Positions 17,443 to 26,020 of a DNA stretch of 64,000 bases are shown piece by piece (the stretch's first letter is position 1; each line of letters begins with the position of its first letter). Below the pieces are notes generated by a model. The model made no database searches. It was not told the origin of the DNA and was given only the letters and a program-made list of their open reading frames with translations. This DNA is from Rhizobium sp. CF080 (GTDB lineage Bacteria; Pseudomonadota; Alphaproteobacteria; Rhizobiales; Rhizobiaceae), in assembly GCF_000282095.2 (NCBI RefSeq), contig NZ_AKKC02000016.1, positions 62,001 to 126,000 on the forward strand, in the 5' to 3' direction. The position numbers and the translations under genes were made by a program.

Positions 17443-19793
17443 GAGAACCGCGCGACAGATCGAGACACCAGGGAAAACGCCCCGAGAAAGTCATCCGAGG
17501 CCACGCCGCTTCCACAACGGAAAAGCCGGTGATCATCCACGGTGCGGTGCCGCCGCGCGATGTCCTGCTCGAATTCATCGCCGACAACCCGGACAAGGGA
17601 TCGAAGCGGGAGATCGCCAAGGCTTTCGGGCTGAAGGGCGACACCCGCGTCGAACTGAAGGACCTGCTGCGGACACTGGAGGAGGAAGGCCTTCTCAAGA
17701 AGAGCCGCAAGTCGCTCACCCGTCCCGACGCGCTGCCGCCGGTCACCGTTCTTGACATCACCAGCCGCGACAAGGACGGCGAGCTGATCGGCCGGCCGGC
17801 CGAATGGCCGGAGGAACTGGGTGCCGCCCCTGCGGTGCTTATCCGCCAATCCTCGGACAATCGCGGCAAGGGCAAGGCGCCCGCCGCCGGGCTCAACGAC
17901 CGGGTGCTGGCAAAGATCTTCCCCAACAAGGATCGGGCCGGCCCCGCTTACACCGCCCGTGTCATCAAGATCATCGACAAGCGCCGCGGCGCTTCGCTCG
18001 GCATCGTCCACAAGCTTGACGATGGCGAGCTGCGCCTGCTGCCGATCGACCGGCGCGGCGAGGAAATGGTGATCGAGCCCGCCGATATCGGCGAGGCCAA
18101 GGATGGCGACCTGGTCGAGACGGAAGTCGTCCGTTCGGGCCGCTTCGGCCTCCCCCGCGCCCGGGTTCTGTCGATCGTCGGCACGATCGGCTCGGAAAAG
18201 GCGATCTCGATGATCGCCGTCTATTCGCACGGCATCCCGCATATCTTCCCGAAACAGGTGATGGACGAGGCGGAAGCCGCGAAGCCCGCCACCATGGCGC
18301 AGCGCGAGGACTGGCGTTCGCTGCCGCTGATCACCATCGACCCCGCCGACGCCAAGGACCATGACGACGCGGTCTATGCCGAGCTCGACCCCTCGCCCGA
18401 CAATCCGGACGGCGTCATCGTCACCGTGGCGATCGCCGATGTCTCCTGGTATATCCGCACCGGCTCGGCACTCGACCGCGAGGCGCTGAAGCGCGGCAAT
18501 TCAGTCTATTTCCCGGATCGCGTCGTGCCGATGCTGCCGGAGCGCATCTCCAACGACCTCTGCTCGCTGCGTGAAGGCGAAGACCGGCCCGCACTTGCCG
18601 TGCGCATGGTCTTCTCCAAGGAAGGCCGCAAGGCCGGCCACACCTTCCACCGGATCATGATGAAGAGCGCCGCCAAGCTCTCCTACAACCAGGCCCAGGC
18701 GGCGATCGACGGCAAGCCGGACGACAAGAGCGGACCGCTGCTCGAGCCGATCCTGAAGCCGCTGTGGCATGCCTACGGCGTGATGAAGCGCGGTCGCGAC
18801 CGCCGCCAGCCGCTCGAACTCGACATGCCGGAGCGCAAGATCCTGCTGAAGCCCGACGGCACCGTCGACCGGGTCTTCGTGCCGGAGCGGCTCGACGCGC
18901 ACAAGCTCATCGAAGAGATGATGATCCAGGCGAACGTCGCCGCCGCCGAGACTCTGGAAAAGAAGCGGCAGGCGCTGATCTATCGCATCCATGACACGCC
19001 CTCGCTTGCCAAGCAGGAAACGCTGCGCGAGTTCCTCGCGACTTTGGGCATTCCGATGGCCAAGGGCGGCCAGATGCGGGCCAACTCGTTCAACGGCATT
19101 CTCGCCAAGGCCGAGGGCACCGCGCACCAGGTGATGGTCAACGAGATGGTGTTGCGCTCCCAGAGCCAGGCGATCTACAGCCCCGAGAATATCGGCCATT
19201 TCGGCCTCAACCTGATGAAATACGCGCATTTCACCTCGCCGATCCGCCGTTACGCCGACCTCATCGTGCACCGTGCGCTGGTCGGCTCGCTGGGCTTGGG
19301 CGAAGGCGGCATCAAGCCGGAGGAAGAGGCGCAGCTCGACGATATCGCTGCCGAAATCTCGACCTTCGAGCGCCGCGCCATGGCCGCCGAGCGCGACACG
19401 ATCAACCGGCTGATCGCCCACCACCTGAGCGAGCGGATCGGCGAGGAATTCGTCGGCCGCGTCTCCGGCGTCACCAAGGCGGGACTATTTGTCTCGCTTC
19501 CGACCTATGGCGCGGACGGATTCATACCTATATCCACGCTCGGCAACGACTACTTCATCTACGACGAGGCGCATCAGGCCCTGTCCGGAGAGAAGACCGG
19601 TCTGGGCTACCAGATCGGCGATACGGTCGATGTGCGGCTGAAACAGGCCATCCCGCTTGCCGGCGCGCTTCAGTTCGAAATGCTGAGCGAGGGCAAGAAA
19701 CTGCCGACCGCGACACGCTCCTTCCATAAATCGGGGCGGCGTGGCCGGACGCAACCCGGCACGCGGCCTCCGCGGAGCGGCCGAAGGAGATAG
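17439..19793 (+). CDS. rnr: Ribonuclease R
   Basis: RNase R is a processive 3'-5' exoribonuclease able to degrade structured RNA. The 784-aa product has an N-terminal winged-helix and cold-shock region, the RNB catalytic domain with the metal-binding ITIDPADAKDHDDAVYAE motif near residue 305, and a C-terminal S1 domain (FVGRVSGVTKAGLFVSLPTY) followed by an Arg/Gly-rich basic tail. The start is GTG at 17439, inside the topA stop (GTGA overlap), indicating translational coupling. It is followed after two bases by a DUF983 gene. Confidence 0.97.
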   Translation: MREPRDRSRHQGKRPEKVIRGHAASTTEKPVIIHGAVPPRDVLLEFIADNPDKGSKREIAKAFGLKGDTRVELKDLLRTLEEEGLLKKSRKSLTRPDALPPVTVLDITSRDKDGELIGRPAEWPEELGAAPAVLIRQSSDNRGKGKAPAAGLNDRVLAKIFPNKDRAGPAYTARVIKIIDKRRGASLGIVHKLDDGELRLLPIDRRGEEMVIEPADIGEAKDGDLVETEVVRSGRFGLPRARVLSIVGTIGSEKAISMIAVYSHGIPHIFPKQVMDEAEAAKPATMAQREDWRSLPLITIDPADAKDHDDAVYAELDPSPDNPDGVIVTVAIADVSWYIRTGSALDREALKRGNSVYFPDRVVPMLPERISNDLCSLREGEDRPALAVRMVFSKEGRKAGHTFHRIMMKSAAKLSYNQAQAAIDGKPDDKSGPLLEPILKPLWHAYGVMKRGRDRRQPLELDMPERKILLKPDGTVDRVFVPERLDAHKLIEEMMIQANVAAAETLEKKRQALIYRIHDTPSLAKQETLREFLATLGIPMAKGGQMRANSFNGILAKAEGTAHQVMVNEMVLRSQSQAIYSPENIGHFGLNLMKYAHFTSPIRRYADLIVHRALVGSLGLGEGGIKPEEEAQLDDIAAEISTFERRAMAAERDTINRLIAHHLSERIGEEFVGRVSGVTKAGLFVSLPTYGADGFIPISTLGNDYFIYDEAHQALSGEKTGLGYQIGDTVDVRLKQAIPLAGALQFEMLSEGKKLPTATRSFHKSGRRGRTQPGTRPPRSGRRR

Positions 19794-19795
19794 CA

Positions 19796-20248
19796 ATGCA
19801 GAAACAGGGCGAACAGACCGTCCGATATGGCGGAGTGCCTGAGGCCGAAAGGCCGCTCGGCCGCTCCATCAAGCGGGGCTTGCTCTCAACCTGTCCTGCC
19901 TGCGGCACCGGCCGCCTGTTCCGGGCCTTCCTGAAGCCGGTCGATAGCTGCACCGTCTGCGGCGAGGAAATCCATCACCACCGCGCCGACGACCTGCCGG
20001 CCTATCTCGTCATCGTCGTCGTCGGCCACGTGCTGATGACCGGCTACATGCTGACCGACATGGTCCTGCGGGTTTCCCCCTGGGTGCATCTCGCCATCTG
20101 GGTGCCGCTGGCGATACTCGCAGCTCTCCTGACCATCCAGCCGATCAAGGGCGGCGTCATCGGCTTCCAGTGGGCGTTGAAGATGCACGGCTTCGGTGGC
20201 AGCGAAGACGAGGTGGTCGATCCCGGCCGGGGCGGACCGATCGCATGA
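19796..20248 (+). CDS. DUF983 family membrane protein
   Basis: A 150-aa protein with the DUF983 signature: a zinc-ribbon-like pair of CxxC motifs (TCPACGTGRLFR, then SCTVCGEEIHHHRADDLPAY) followed by two membrane helices (LVIVVVGHVLMTGYML and LAIWVPLAILAALLTI) and the short GGVIGFQWALKMHG tail. DUF983 members often lie near cytochrome oxidase or envelope genes; their role is unknown. It starts two bases after the rnr stop, and its own stop overlaps the next start as ATGA. Confidence 0.92.
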   Translation: MQKQGEQTVRYGGVPEAERPLGRSIKRGLLSTCPACGTGRLFRAFLKPVDSCTVCGEEIHHHRADDLPAYLVIVVVGHVLMTGYMLTDMVLRVSPWVHLAIWVPLAILAALLTIQPIKGGVIGFQWALKMHGFGGSEDEVVDPGRGGPIA

Positions 20249-20931
20249 CATCCTCCACCGAGGAACAGGCTCCGTTCGCGATGGACGCGCCGAAGCATGC
20301 GCGCGTGGCTGGCGTGACGCCCAAGGACGCGGCATCACTGATCCTGATCGACCGCTCGGGCGGCAGTCCTCGGGTTCTCATGGGCCGGCGCGGCAGCGGC
20401 CATGTCTTCATGCCGGATGTCTATGTCTTCCCCGGCGGCAGGCGCGATGCCCGCGACCACGCCCTTCCCTTCAGTGCCGATCTCGACCCGCTGGTTCTCG
20501 AAAAGCTGGCCGCCGGCACCACGGTCCGCATGAACCCGGCCCGCGCCCGGGCCCTGGCGCTCGCGGCCCTCAGGGAACTCCAGGAGGAGACCGGGCTTGC
20601 CGGCGACGGCCCTGCCGATCTCTCCCGCCTGCGCTATATCGCCCGCGCCATCACGCCGCCCGGCAATGTCCGGCGCTACGACACGCGCTTCTTTCTCGCG
20701 TTTGCCGACGAAACCCTCTTCGACATGGCGCGGCTCGGCGACTCAAACGAACTTCAGGACGTGCGCTGGCTTGACATTGCCGAGCTTTCGGGTCTGAAAC
20801 TCCCGCGCATCACCCAGACGGTCATGGAGGACGTGAAAAACCTGATGGCATCCGATCCGTCTTTACCGCTTGGAAGCCCGGTTTCCTTCTACTTCATGCG
20901 TCATGGACGATTCGTCCGCAGCCGACTGTAA
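20245..20931 (+). CDS. NUDIX hydrolase
   Basis: A 228-aa NUDIX protein, hydrolysing nucleoside diphosphate-X bonds; the substrate is not evident. The Nudix box is spread as in the NUDT19-like/NudL-type branch: FPGGRRDARDH near residue 68, then a long insert, and LALAALRELQEETGL near 110 supplying the REX2EE metal ligands. The ATG at 20245 overlaps the DUF983 stop. It lies within the topA-rnr-DUF983 operon and precedes an MFS gene by 11 bases. Confidence 0.92.
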   Translation: MTSSTEEQAPFAMDAPKHARVAGVTPKDAASLILIDRSGGSPRVLMGRRGSGHVFMPDVYVFPGGRRDARDHALPFSADLDPLVLEKLAAGTTVRMNPARARALALAALRELQEETGLAGDGPADLSRLRYIARAITPPGNVRRYDTRFFLAFADETLFDMARLGDSNELQDVRWLDIAELSGLKLPRITQTVMEDVKNLMASDPSLPLGSPVSFYFMRHGRFVRSRL

Positions 20932-20942
20932 GGAACAATTGA

Positions 20943-22127
20943 ATGCCTCAGCCGACGACAGACGCCAACGGCCATGTCGAGACGATTCACTGGCCGTCGC
21001 TGATCGCCGCCATATCCGCCATCAGTGCCGTGGGCATCGCCATCGGCCTCGGCCTGCCGCTCCTCAGCATCATTCTTGAAAAACGCGGAATCTCCTCCAC
21101 CCTGATCGGCCTCAATGCCGCCATGGCCGGCATCGCCTCCATGGTCGCAGCACCGATCACCACCAAGATCGCCCATGACTGCGGCGTGGCGCGCACCATG
21201 ATGTTCGCGGTGCTCGTCGCGGCCATCAGCGCCATCGGCTTCTATTACGCGGATGCGTTCTGGATGTGGTTCCCGCTGCGCTTCACCTTCCATGGCGCGA
21301 CGACGACGCTGTTCATCCTGTCGGAATTCTGGATCAACGAGGCGGCCCCTCCACGGCGCCGTGGGCTCGTTCTCGGCATCTATGCCACGGTGCTCGCCAT
21401 CGGCTTCGCAATCGGCCCCCTGCTCTTCTCCGCGCTCGGCAGCGACGGCATCCTGCCCTTCCTGGTCGGCGCGGCGATCATCATGCTGGCGATCATCCCG
21501 ATCTTCATCGCCCGTAATGAAAGCCCCGTGCTGGACACCAAGCCGGACCGGCACTTCTTTCACTACATCTTCCTCGTTCCGACGGCGACGGCCGCGGTAT
21601 TCGCCTTCGGCGCGGTGTCGGCGGGCGGGCTGTCACTGTTCCCGATCTATGCGCTGCGTTCCGCTTTGACCGAACCCCAGACCGCCGTGCTGCTGACGGT
21701 GATGGGAATAGGCAACATGGCTTTCCAGATCCCGCTCGGCCTCTATTCCGACAAGCTGAAGGACCGGCGGCCACTCTTGACCGCCATGGCCGTCCTCGGC
21801 GTCGCGGGATCGCTCGCCCTGCCCTTCCTGATCGGGAACTGGATCATGATGGCCGTGATCCTGTTCTTCTGGGGCGGTTGCGTCTCCGGCCTCTATACGG
21901 TCGGCCTCGCGCATCTGGGATCGAGACTCAGCGGCGCCGACCTTGCGGCCGCCAATGCGGCCTTCATCTTCTGCTATGCGGTCGGCACCGTTGCCGGTCC
22001 GCAGGGTATCGGCGCGGCCATCGATATTGCCGGCAATGACGGTTTTGCCTGGGCGTTGGCGGGATTCTTCGGCTTCTATGTGCTGGTTTCCCTCTGCCGG
22101 ATGCTTTTCCAACCAAAACGGAGTTGA
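20943..22127 (+). CDS. MFS transporter
   Basis: A 394-aa major facilitator protein with 12 hydrophobic segments. It has a short polar N-terminus, a cytoplasmic loop GLYSDKLKDRRPLL matching the MFS loop motif in the second half, and WINEAAPPRRRGLVLGIYAT in the first. It resembles the group of small sugar/drug exporters sometimes labelled YfcJ- or YcaD-like, but the substrate cannot be assigned. It starts 11 bases after the NUDIX stop and appears to end that operon; a GC-rich inverted repeat (22135-22157) follows. Confidence 0.9.
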   Translation: MPQPTTDANGHVETIHWPSLIAAISAISAVGIAIGLGLPLLSIILEKRGISSTLIGLNAAMAGIASMVAAPITTKIAHDCGVARTMMFAVLVAAISAIGFYYADAFWMWFPLRFTFHGATTTLFILSEFWINEAAPPRRRGLVLGIYATVLAIGFAIGPLLFSALGSDGILPFLVGAAIIMLAIIPIFIARNESPVLDTKPDRHFFHYIFLVPTATAAVFAFGAVSAGGLSLFPIYALRSALTEPQTAVLLTVMGIGNMAFQIPLGLYSDKLKDRRPLLTAMAVLGVAGSLALPFLIGNWIMMAVILFFWGGCVSGLYTVGLAHLGSRLSGADLAAANAAFIFCYAVGTVAGPQGIGAAIDIAGNDGFAWALAGFFGFYVLVSLCRMLFQPKRS

Positions 22128-22151
22128 CTTTTCGGGCGCGATTTGTAATTT
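22124..22151 (+). promoter_or_regulatory. Candidate sigma-70 promoter for rpmG
   Basis: TTGACT at 22124-22129 and TAATTT at 22146-22151 are separated by 16 bases, a good fit to a housekeeping promoter, overlapping the MFS stop codon. The spacer and downstream DNA contain an inverted repeat (GGCGCGA/TCGCGCC) that could instead terminate the upstream operon. Assignment is by pattern only. Confidence 0.45.
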
Positions 22152-22218
22152 CGCGCCAGATTTTGCCGTGGACCCAACCCGCGTCCGCGGCTTCATTTTT
22201 TCTTAGAGGCAGAACACC

Positions 22219-22386
22219 ATGGCGAAAGCTACGACCATCAAGATCAAGCTGCTGTCGACGGCTGACACCGGTTTCTTCTACGTCACCACGAAGAACAGCC
22301 GCACGATGACCGACAAGATGACCAAGACCAAGTACGACCCGGTCGCCAAGAAGCATGTCGAGTTCAAGGAAACCAAGATCAAGTAA
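22219..22386 (+). CDS. rpmG: 50S ribosomal protein L33
   Basis: A 55-aa basic protein missed by length filters. It begins MAKATTIKIKLLSTADTGF and contains the TTKNSRTMTDKMTKTKYDP core and a KKHVEFKETKIK end, the standard alphaproteobacterial L33. The Cys pairs of zinc-binding L33 forms are absent, so this is the zinc-independent type. A GAGG ribosome site precedes the ATG, and a strong terminator follows. Confidence 0.97.
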   Translation: MAKATTIKIKLLSTADTGFFYVTTKNSRTMTDKMTKTKYDPVAKKHVEFKETKIK

Positions 22387-22409
22387 GACTTGATCCGGGG
22401 TTTATCGGA

Positions 22410-22445
22410 AGGCGCCGGCCGATGGGCTAGGCGCCTTTTTCTTTT
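22410..22445 (+). terminator. Rho-independent terminator after rpmG
   Basis: A perfect 7-bp stem AGGCGCC (22410-22416) with GGCGCCT (22430-22436), followed directly by a T-rich run at 22436-22445. It lies 24 bases after the rpmG stop. Confidence 0.85.
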
Positions 22446-22489
22446 GGGCCTCACCCTGCCGGGGTGATCCAGAACATGACAGGCTGCGT

Positions 22490-22534
22490 AGAAATGGAAA
22501 AGCGCCGCTCCAGAGGTCTGGAAGCGGCGCTTTC
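22490..22534 (-). terminator. Inverted repeat, likely terminator of the minus-strand RNA
   Basis: Arms AAAGCGCCGCT and AGCGGCGCTTT (plus strand 22498-22508 and 22523-22533) enclose a further CCAGA/TCTGG pairing. On the minus strand the stem is followed by TTTTCC, a reasonable intrinsic terminator; on the plus strand by TTTC, so it could act on both strands. Confidence 0.6.
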
Positions 22535-22690
22535 AAATGGGGGTCGACCAGCCTGCAATCACGGCACGAGGAACCGCTTTGGTATGCCTGCCAGTCGACC
22601 GACCCCACGACCCAGGAGATGCGGCGGACCTGAGCATCATGGGGTATCGGTGACCCTTTCGGGTACACTGTCTGTGTTGCGGTCAAAATT
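22490..22690 (-). ncRNA. Candidate structured small RNA on the minus strand
   Basis: No convincing ORF covers this stretch, yet it folds strongly when read on the minus strand. In transcript order there are a hairpin with outer arms ACCCCA/TGGGGT and an inner CTCAGG/CCTGGG stem (22645-22602), a second hairpin with perfect GGTCGAC/GTCGACC arms and inner GGCA/TGCC (22600-22542), and a terminator hairpin with a T-rich tail (22534-22490). A loose promoter (TTGATT, then an AT-rich -10) could lie near 22690-22720. I cannot match it to a named rhizobial RNA. It would be an independent transcript convergent with rpmG. Confidence 0.45.
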
Positions 22691-23165
22691 GCTCAAAACG
22701 AAAAGAAAATCAACAGATTCTTAATCTGATACCGGTTCAGTCATTGTTGTTGGTTAAAATTCGCGCCCGCTATTCACATTCTGCTTAATTTTCTTGATCT
22801 AATTCCAAGATCATTTCCGGCGCTCCATAGGATTACAATCAATCCAACTCTTGGAAATATGTTCCCAACTCAACAACATTCTTAGCGAACACTGTTTATC
22901 CGATTAGCCATGCAAAAATATGGAAGCGAATTCGCGAAGCTATTCTCCATTGACAAGCCTGAAGCATGCCTCCGATACATTCGGAATTTCTTGAATGCGC
23001 TGCAGCAGCAGGATTAACCGACTACTGTTCATGAAACTCTTCGATTAATTCGCACCTGCAAAAAATTGGGTTTCGCATCGAAACAACCCCGGACTCCAGG
23101 GGCTTTTCCACAGCATCCTTGCATTGCAGGTGCATGAGGCATGCAATTTAGAATTTGCTGATTCT
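22691..23165. other. AT-rich intergenic region without a recognisable gene
   Basis: About 475 bases, clearly more AT-rich than the surroundings, between the candidate RNA and the end of pleD. A 35-codon frame (22910-23017, plus strand) exists but lacks a ribosome site. A small CCCC/GGGG hairpin at 23086-23101 could help terminate pleD. Nothing else is supported. Confidence 0.5.
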
Positions 23166-24536
23166 CTAGGCGGCGGCGGCAACCACGCGATTGCGGCCGC
23201 CATTCTTCGCTTCATAGAGAGCGCGGTCGGCCTGCTTCATGAGCTGCTCCGGCGTTTCTGCCCCGTAGGCGTTGCAGGCGATCCCGAGCGATGCGGTGAT
23301 ATTGAGCATGATGCCCGCCGTCTTCAAATGGAACGGCTGGCTTTCAATGATGCTGCGAAGCCTCTCGGCGATCGCTGCCGCCGACATCGCGTCGGTATCG
23401 GGCATGACGACCACGAATTCCTCGCCGCCGTAACGGCAGGCGAGATCGGCTCCCCTGACCGTCGAGCGGACGCGGGTCGCGAACTCCCTCAGCACCTCGT
23501 CGCCGGCATCATGGCCGTAGGTGTCGTTGACCAACTTGAAGCGGTCGATATCGGTGATGCAGACGGACAGCGGCCGCGAACGTGCGGCGGCGCGGTTGAA
23601 CAGCACCTTGAGGTGATTGTCGAGATAACGCCGGTTGTTGAGGCCGGTCAGCCCGTCGGTGACGGCGAGCTCGATCGTCTGGCGGACGCTCATGCGCAGG
23701 CGATCGTTGTAGCGCTTGCGCTTGATCTGGGTGAGCACGCGGGCCACGAGTTCGTTGGGGTCGATCGGCCGGACGATATAATCGTTGACGCCGAGGTCGA
23801 GTGCCCGGACGATCACGTCGTCGGCGCCCATTTCGGTCACCAGAAGCAGCGGCAGGAAGCGGGTGCGCTCCAGCGAGCGAAGCTGCGAGCAGAGTCTCAG
23901 CGGATCGTATTCGTCGAAATTGGCATTGACGATCACCAGATCGACCGGGCTCTCCGCCGCTTCGAAAAGGGCCGCCTGCGGATCGGACATGGCAATGACA
24001 CCGGCGACCGGCTTCAGCGCCTTGATGATGCGCTCCTGCGAGCTTGCGCGGCCATCCACGAGCAGGACCTGGGCCATCTCGTCACGACCGTCGGCGCCCT
24101 TCAGCATGTCTTCCAGCCCGATATTGCTGGCGGTGTCGGCGCGGATTCGCAGCTCGTCGCTGAGCGTCTTCAGCCGCACGAGGCTTTTCACGCGCGAGAT
24201 CAGCTGCAGGTCGTTGACCGGCTTGGTCAGGAAATCGTCGGCGCCTGCCTTCAGCCCGCGGACGCGGTCGGACGGCTGGTCGAGCGCGGTGACCATGACG
24301 ACCGGGATGTGGGCGGTGCGCGGATTGGCCTTCAGCCGCTCGCAGACCTCGAAACCGTCAATGCCCGGCATCATGATGTCGAGCAGGATCAGGTCCACAT
24401 GGGTGCTGTCGCAGATCGCCAGCGCCTTGTAACCGTCGTCGGCGGTCAGGACGTCGAAATATTCGGCCAGAAGCCTGGCTTCGAGCAGCTTCACGTTCGC
24501 CGGAATATCGTCGACTACCAATATGCGCGCCGTCAT
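23166..24536 (-). CDS. pleD: Response regulator with diguanylate cyclase domain, PleD
   Basis: PleD makes cyclic di-GMP at the cell pole and, in Caulobacter, drives the swarmer-to-stalked transition. The 456-aa protein has an N-terminal receiver domain (ILVVDDIPANVKLLEARLL; phospho-acceptor Asp in LILLDIMMPGIDG near 53; PVNDLQL), a second, receiver-like adaptor domain (LLVDGRASSQ... IVRPIDPNEL) and a C-terminal GGDEF domain with the signature GGEEF in CRYGGEEFVVV near residue 370. A typical RxxD inhibitory site precedes the signature at about the expected spacing (RGAD). It lies 16 bases downstream of divK on the same strand, the conserved divK-pleD pair. Confidence 0.97.
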   Translation of the reverse strand: MTARILVVDDIPANVKLLEARLLAEYFDVLTADDGYKALAICDSTHVDLILLDIMMPGIDGFEVCERLKANPRTAHIPVVMVTALDQPSDRVRGLKAGADDFLTKPVNDLQLISRVKSLVRLKTLSDELRIRADTASNIGLEDMLKGADGRDEMAQVLLVDGRASSQERIIKALKPVAGVIAMSDPQAALFEAAESPVDLVIVNANFDEYDPLRLCSQLRSLERTRFLPLLLVTEMGADDVIVRALDLGVNDYIVRPIDPNELVARVLTQIKRKRYNDRLRMSVRQTIELAVTDGLTGLNNRRYLDNHLKVLFNRAAARSRPLSVCITDIDRFKLVNDTYGHDAGDEVLREFATRVRSTVRGADLACRYGGEEFVVVMPDTDAMSAAAIAERLRSIIESQPFHLKTAGIMLNITASLGIACNAYGAETPEQLMKQADRALYEAKNGGRNRVVAAAA

Positions 24537-24552
24537 GACGTCCGTCCCGTTT

Positions 24553-24924
24553 TCATGCGTCGCCGAGATAAGTCTTTATCGTCTCGATGAACTTCGGCAC
24601 CGAGATGGGTTTCGAGACATAGGCCTCGCAACCACCCTGGCGAATGCGCTCCTCGTCGCCCTTCATGGCAAAGGCGGTCACCGCGATCACCGGAATGACG
24701 TGCAGTTCATCATCTTCCTTCAGCCATTTGGTGACTTCCAGACCCGAAACCTCGGGAAGCTGGATGTCCATCAAAATCAGGTCGGGGCGATGTTTGCGCG
24801 CAAGATCAAGCGCCTCCATACCGTTGCGGGTCTGGATGGTATCGTATCCCGATGCTTCGATCAGGTCGCGGAAGAGCTTCATGTTCAGCTCGTTGTCCTC
24901 GACGATCATGACCCGTTTGGGCAT
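24553..24924 (-). CDS. divK: Single-domain response regulator DivK
   Basis: A 123-aa receiver-only protein (VMIVEDNELNMKLFRDLIEA; acceptor Asp in LILMDIQLPEVSG near residue 53; AVTAFAMKGDEERI; conserved Lys in AYVSKPISVPKF). DivK is phosphorylated by PleC/DivJ-type kinases and controls the CtrA phosphorelay in alphaproteobacteria. It is first in the divK-pleD unit; the upstream 130 bases are shared with the divergent DUF3572 gene and should hold both promoters. Confidence 0.97.
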   Translation of the reverse strand: MPKRVMIVEDNELNMKLFRDLIEASGYDTIQTRNGMEALDLARKHRPDLILMDIQLPEVSGLEVTKWLKEDDELHVIPVIAVTAFAMKGDEERIRQGGCEAYVSKPISVPKFIETIKTYLGDA

Positions 24925-25056
24925 GGCGATCCGTTCCTTAAATCCCGGCTTGCATGAGTGCCTTCAGTATATAAGCTCCCGGAACGGCCGATTCCACAGA
25001 GCGCCTATCAGGCACGGTAAAGCCATTTAGTTGAAAAAGAGGTAACTCGGCAGACA

Positions 25057-25365
25057 ATGCGGCGCGACCCCGGTAATACTCGAAACAACAGAACCCAGGC
25101 GGAGGAGACCGCGGCCGCCATTCTCGGATGGCTCGCCAGCGAACCCGATATGCTCGGCCGTTTCCTCGCTCTTTCCGGCGTCCAGCCCAACCAGTTGCGC
25201 AATGCGGTAAACGATCCGGGCTTTCTCGCCGGCATGATCGATTTCCTGATGGGGCATGAGCCGACTCTGCTGGCCTTCTGCGAGGCGACGGATACAAAGC
25301 CTGAAGCCGTGGCAGCAGCCTCGCATCACTATTCCGGCCCCGGGCTCGATTCCGGCGACTATTGA
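25057..25365 (+). CDS. DUF3572 family protein
   Basis: A 102-aa soluble protein matching DUF3572, a family common in Rhizobiales: AEETAAAILGWLASEPDMLG near the start, FLALSGVQPNQLRNAVNDPG in the middle, and FLMGHEPTLLAFCEATDTKP at the end. The function is unknown. It is divergent from divK and is followed after one base by the HAD-type gene, so the two form an operon. Confidence 0.92.
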   Translation: MRRDPGNTRNNRTQAEETAAAILGWLASEPDMLGRFLALSGVQPNQLRNAVNDPGFLAGMIDFLMGHEPTLLAFCEATDTKPEAVAAASHHYSGPGLDSGDY

Positions 25366-25366
25366 G

Positions 25367-26017
25367 ATGACCGAGATCCTCGACCTTTCCCATGTGCGCC
25401 TCGGCGACCGGCCGCTCGTCGTCTGCGATGTCGACGACGTGGTGCTGCATTTCGTTGCCCCTTTCCAGGAGTTTCTGCGCGGCGAAGGCCATGAACTCTT
25501 GCCGCGCTCGTTCCGGCTCACCGGCAATATCGTTTCCATAGAGACCCAGATCGCGCTTGAGCACCCGGATGTGCGCCGGCTGATCGAGGCTTTCTTCGAG
25601 GCCCAGGAGAACTGGCAGATCCCCACCGACCTCGTCGTCCAGACGCTCGACACGCTGTCGAAGGATGCCGACGTCGTGTTTCTCACCGCGATGCCGCCGC
25701 GCTATCGGGAGCACCGCCGCCGGCTTCTCGACCAGATCGGCCTCACCTTCCCGATGATCGCCAGCGAAGAGCCGAAGGGGCCGATCATGCAGCGCCTGCA
25801 TGCCGGGCGTCCCCTGCCTTCCGTCTTCATCGACGACATGGCGCATAATCTTCATTCGGTGCGGGATCATGTCACTGAGTGCCTCCTCCTCCACATGATG
25901 CCCGACTCTCCCTTGCATCTGCTTGCGCCGAAACCCGCCGACGGCATCGTCCGGGCAGCCGACTGGGGCCATGCCGCCGAGCTGATCCGTCGCCATATCC
26001 AGCCTGAAGCCGCCTGA
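25367..26017 (+). CDS. HAD-like superfamily protein
   Basis: A 216-aa protein starting at the ATG at 25367, one base after the DUF3572 stop. A HAD-type motif I (VVCDVDDVVLHF, near residue 20) supplies the two Asp of DxDx, motif II may be FLTAMPPRYREHR (T in place of S/T), and a late acidic motif is VFIDDMAHNLHSV (near 165). These point to a phosphohydrolase, but the exact substrate is unknown. Some rhizobial annotations simply call this family hypothetical. Confidence 0.8.
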   Translation: MTEILDLSHVRLGDRPLVVCDVDDVVLHFVAPFQEFLRGEGHELLPRSFRLTGNIVSIETQIALEHPDVRRLIEAFFEAQENWQIPTDLVVQTLDTLSKDADVVFLTAMPPRYREHRRRLLDQIGLTFPMIASEEPKGPIMQRLHAGRPLPSVFIDDMAHNLHSVRDHVTECLLLHMMPDSPLHLLAPKPADGIVRAADWGHAAELIRRHIQPEAA

Positions 26018-26020
26018 CAT

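Noticed and set aside
22735..22749. Second one-mismatch LexA-like sequence, GTTCAGTCATTGTTG
   Set aside because: One-mismatch boxes are expected dozens of times in 64 kb; not placed in a recognisable promoter.
22910..23017. 35-codon plus-strand ORF in the AT-rich gap before pleD
   Set aside because: No ribosome site, no coupling to a neighbour, and AT-rich context where short frames arise easily; protein-like but unsupported.
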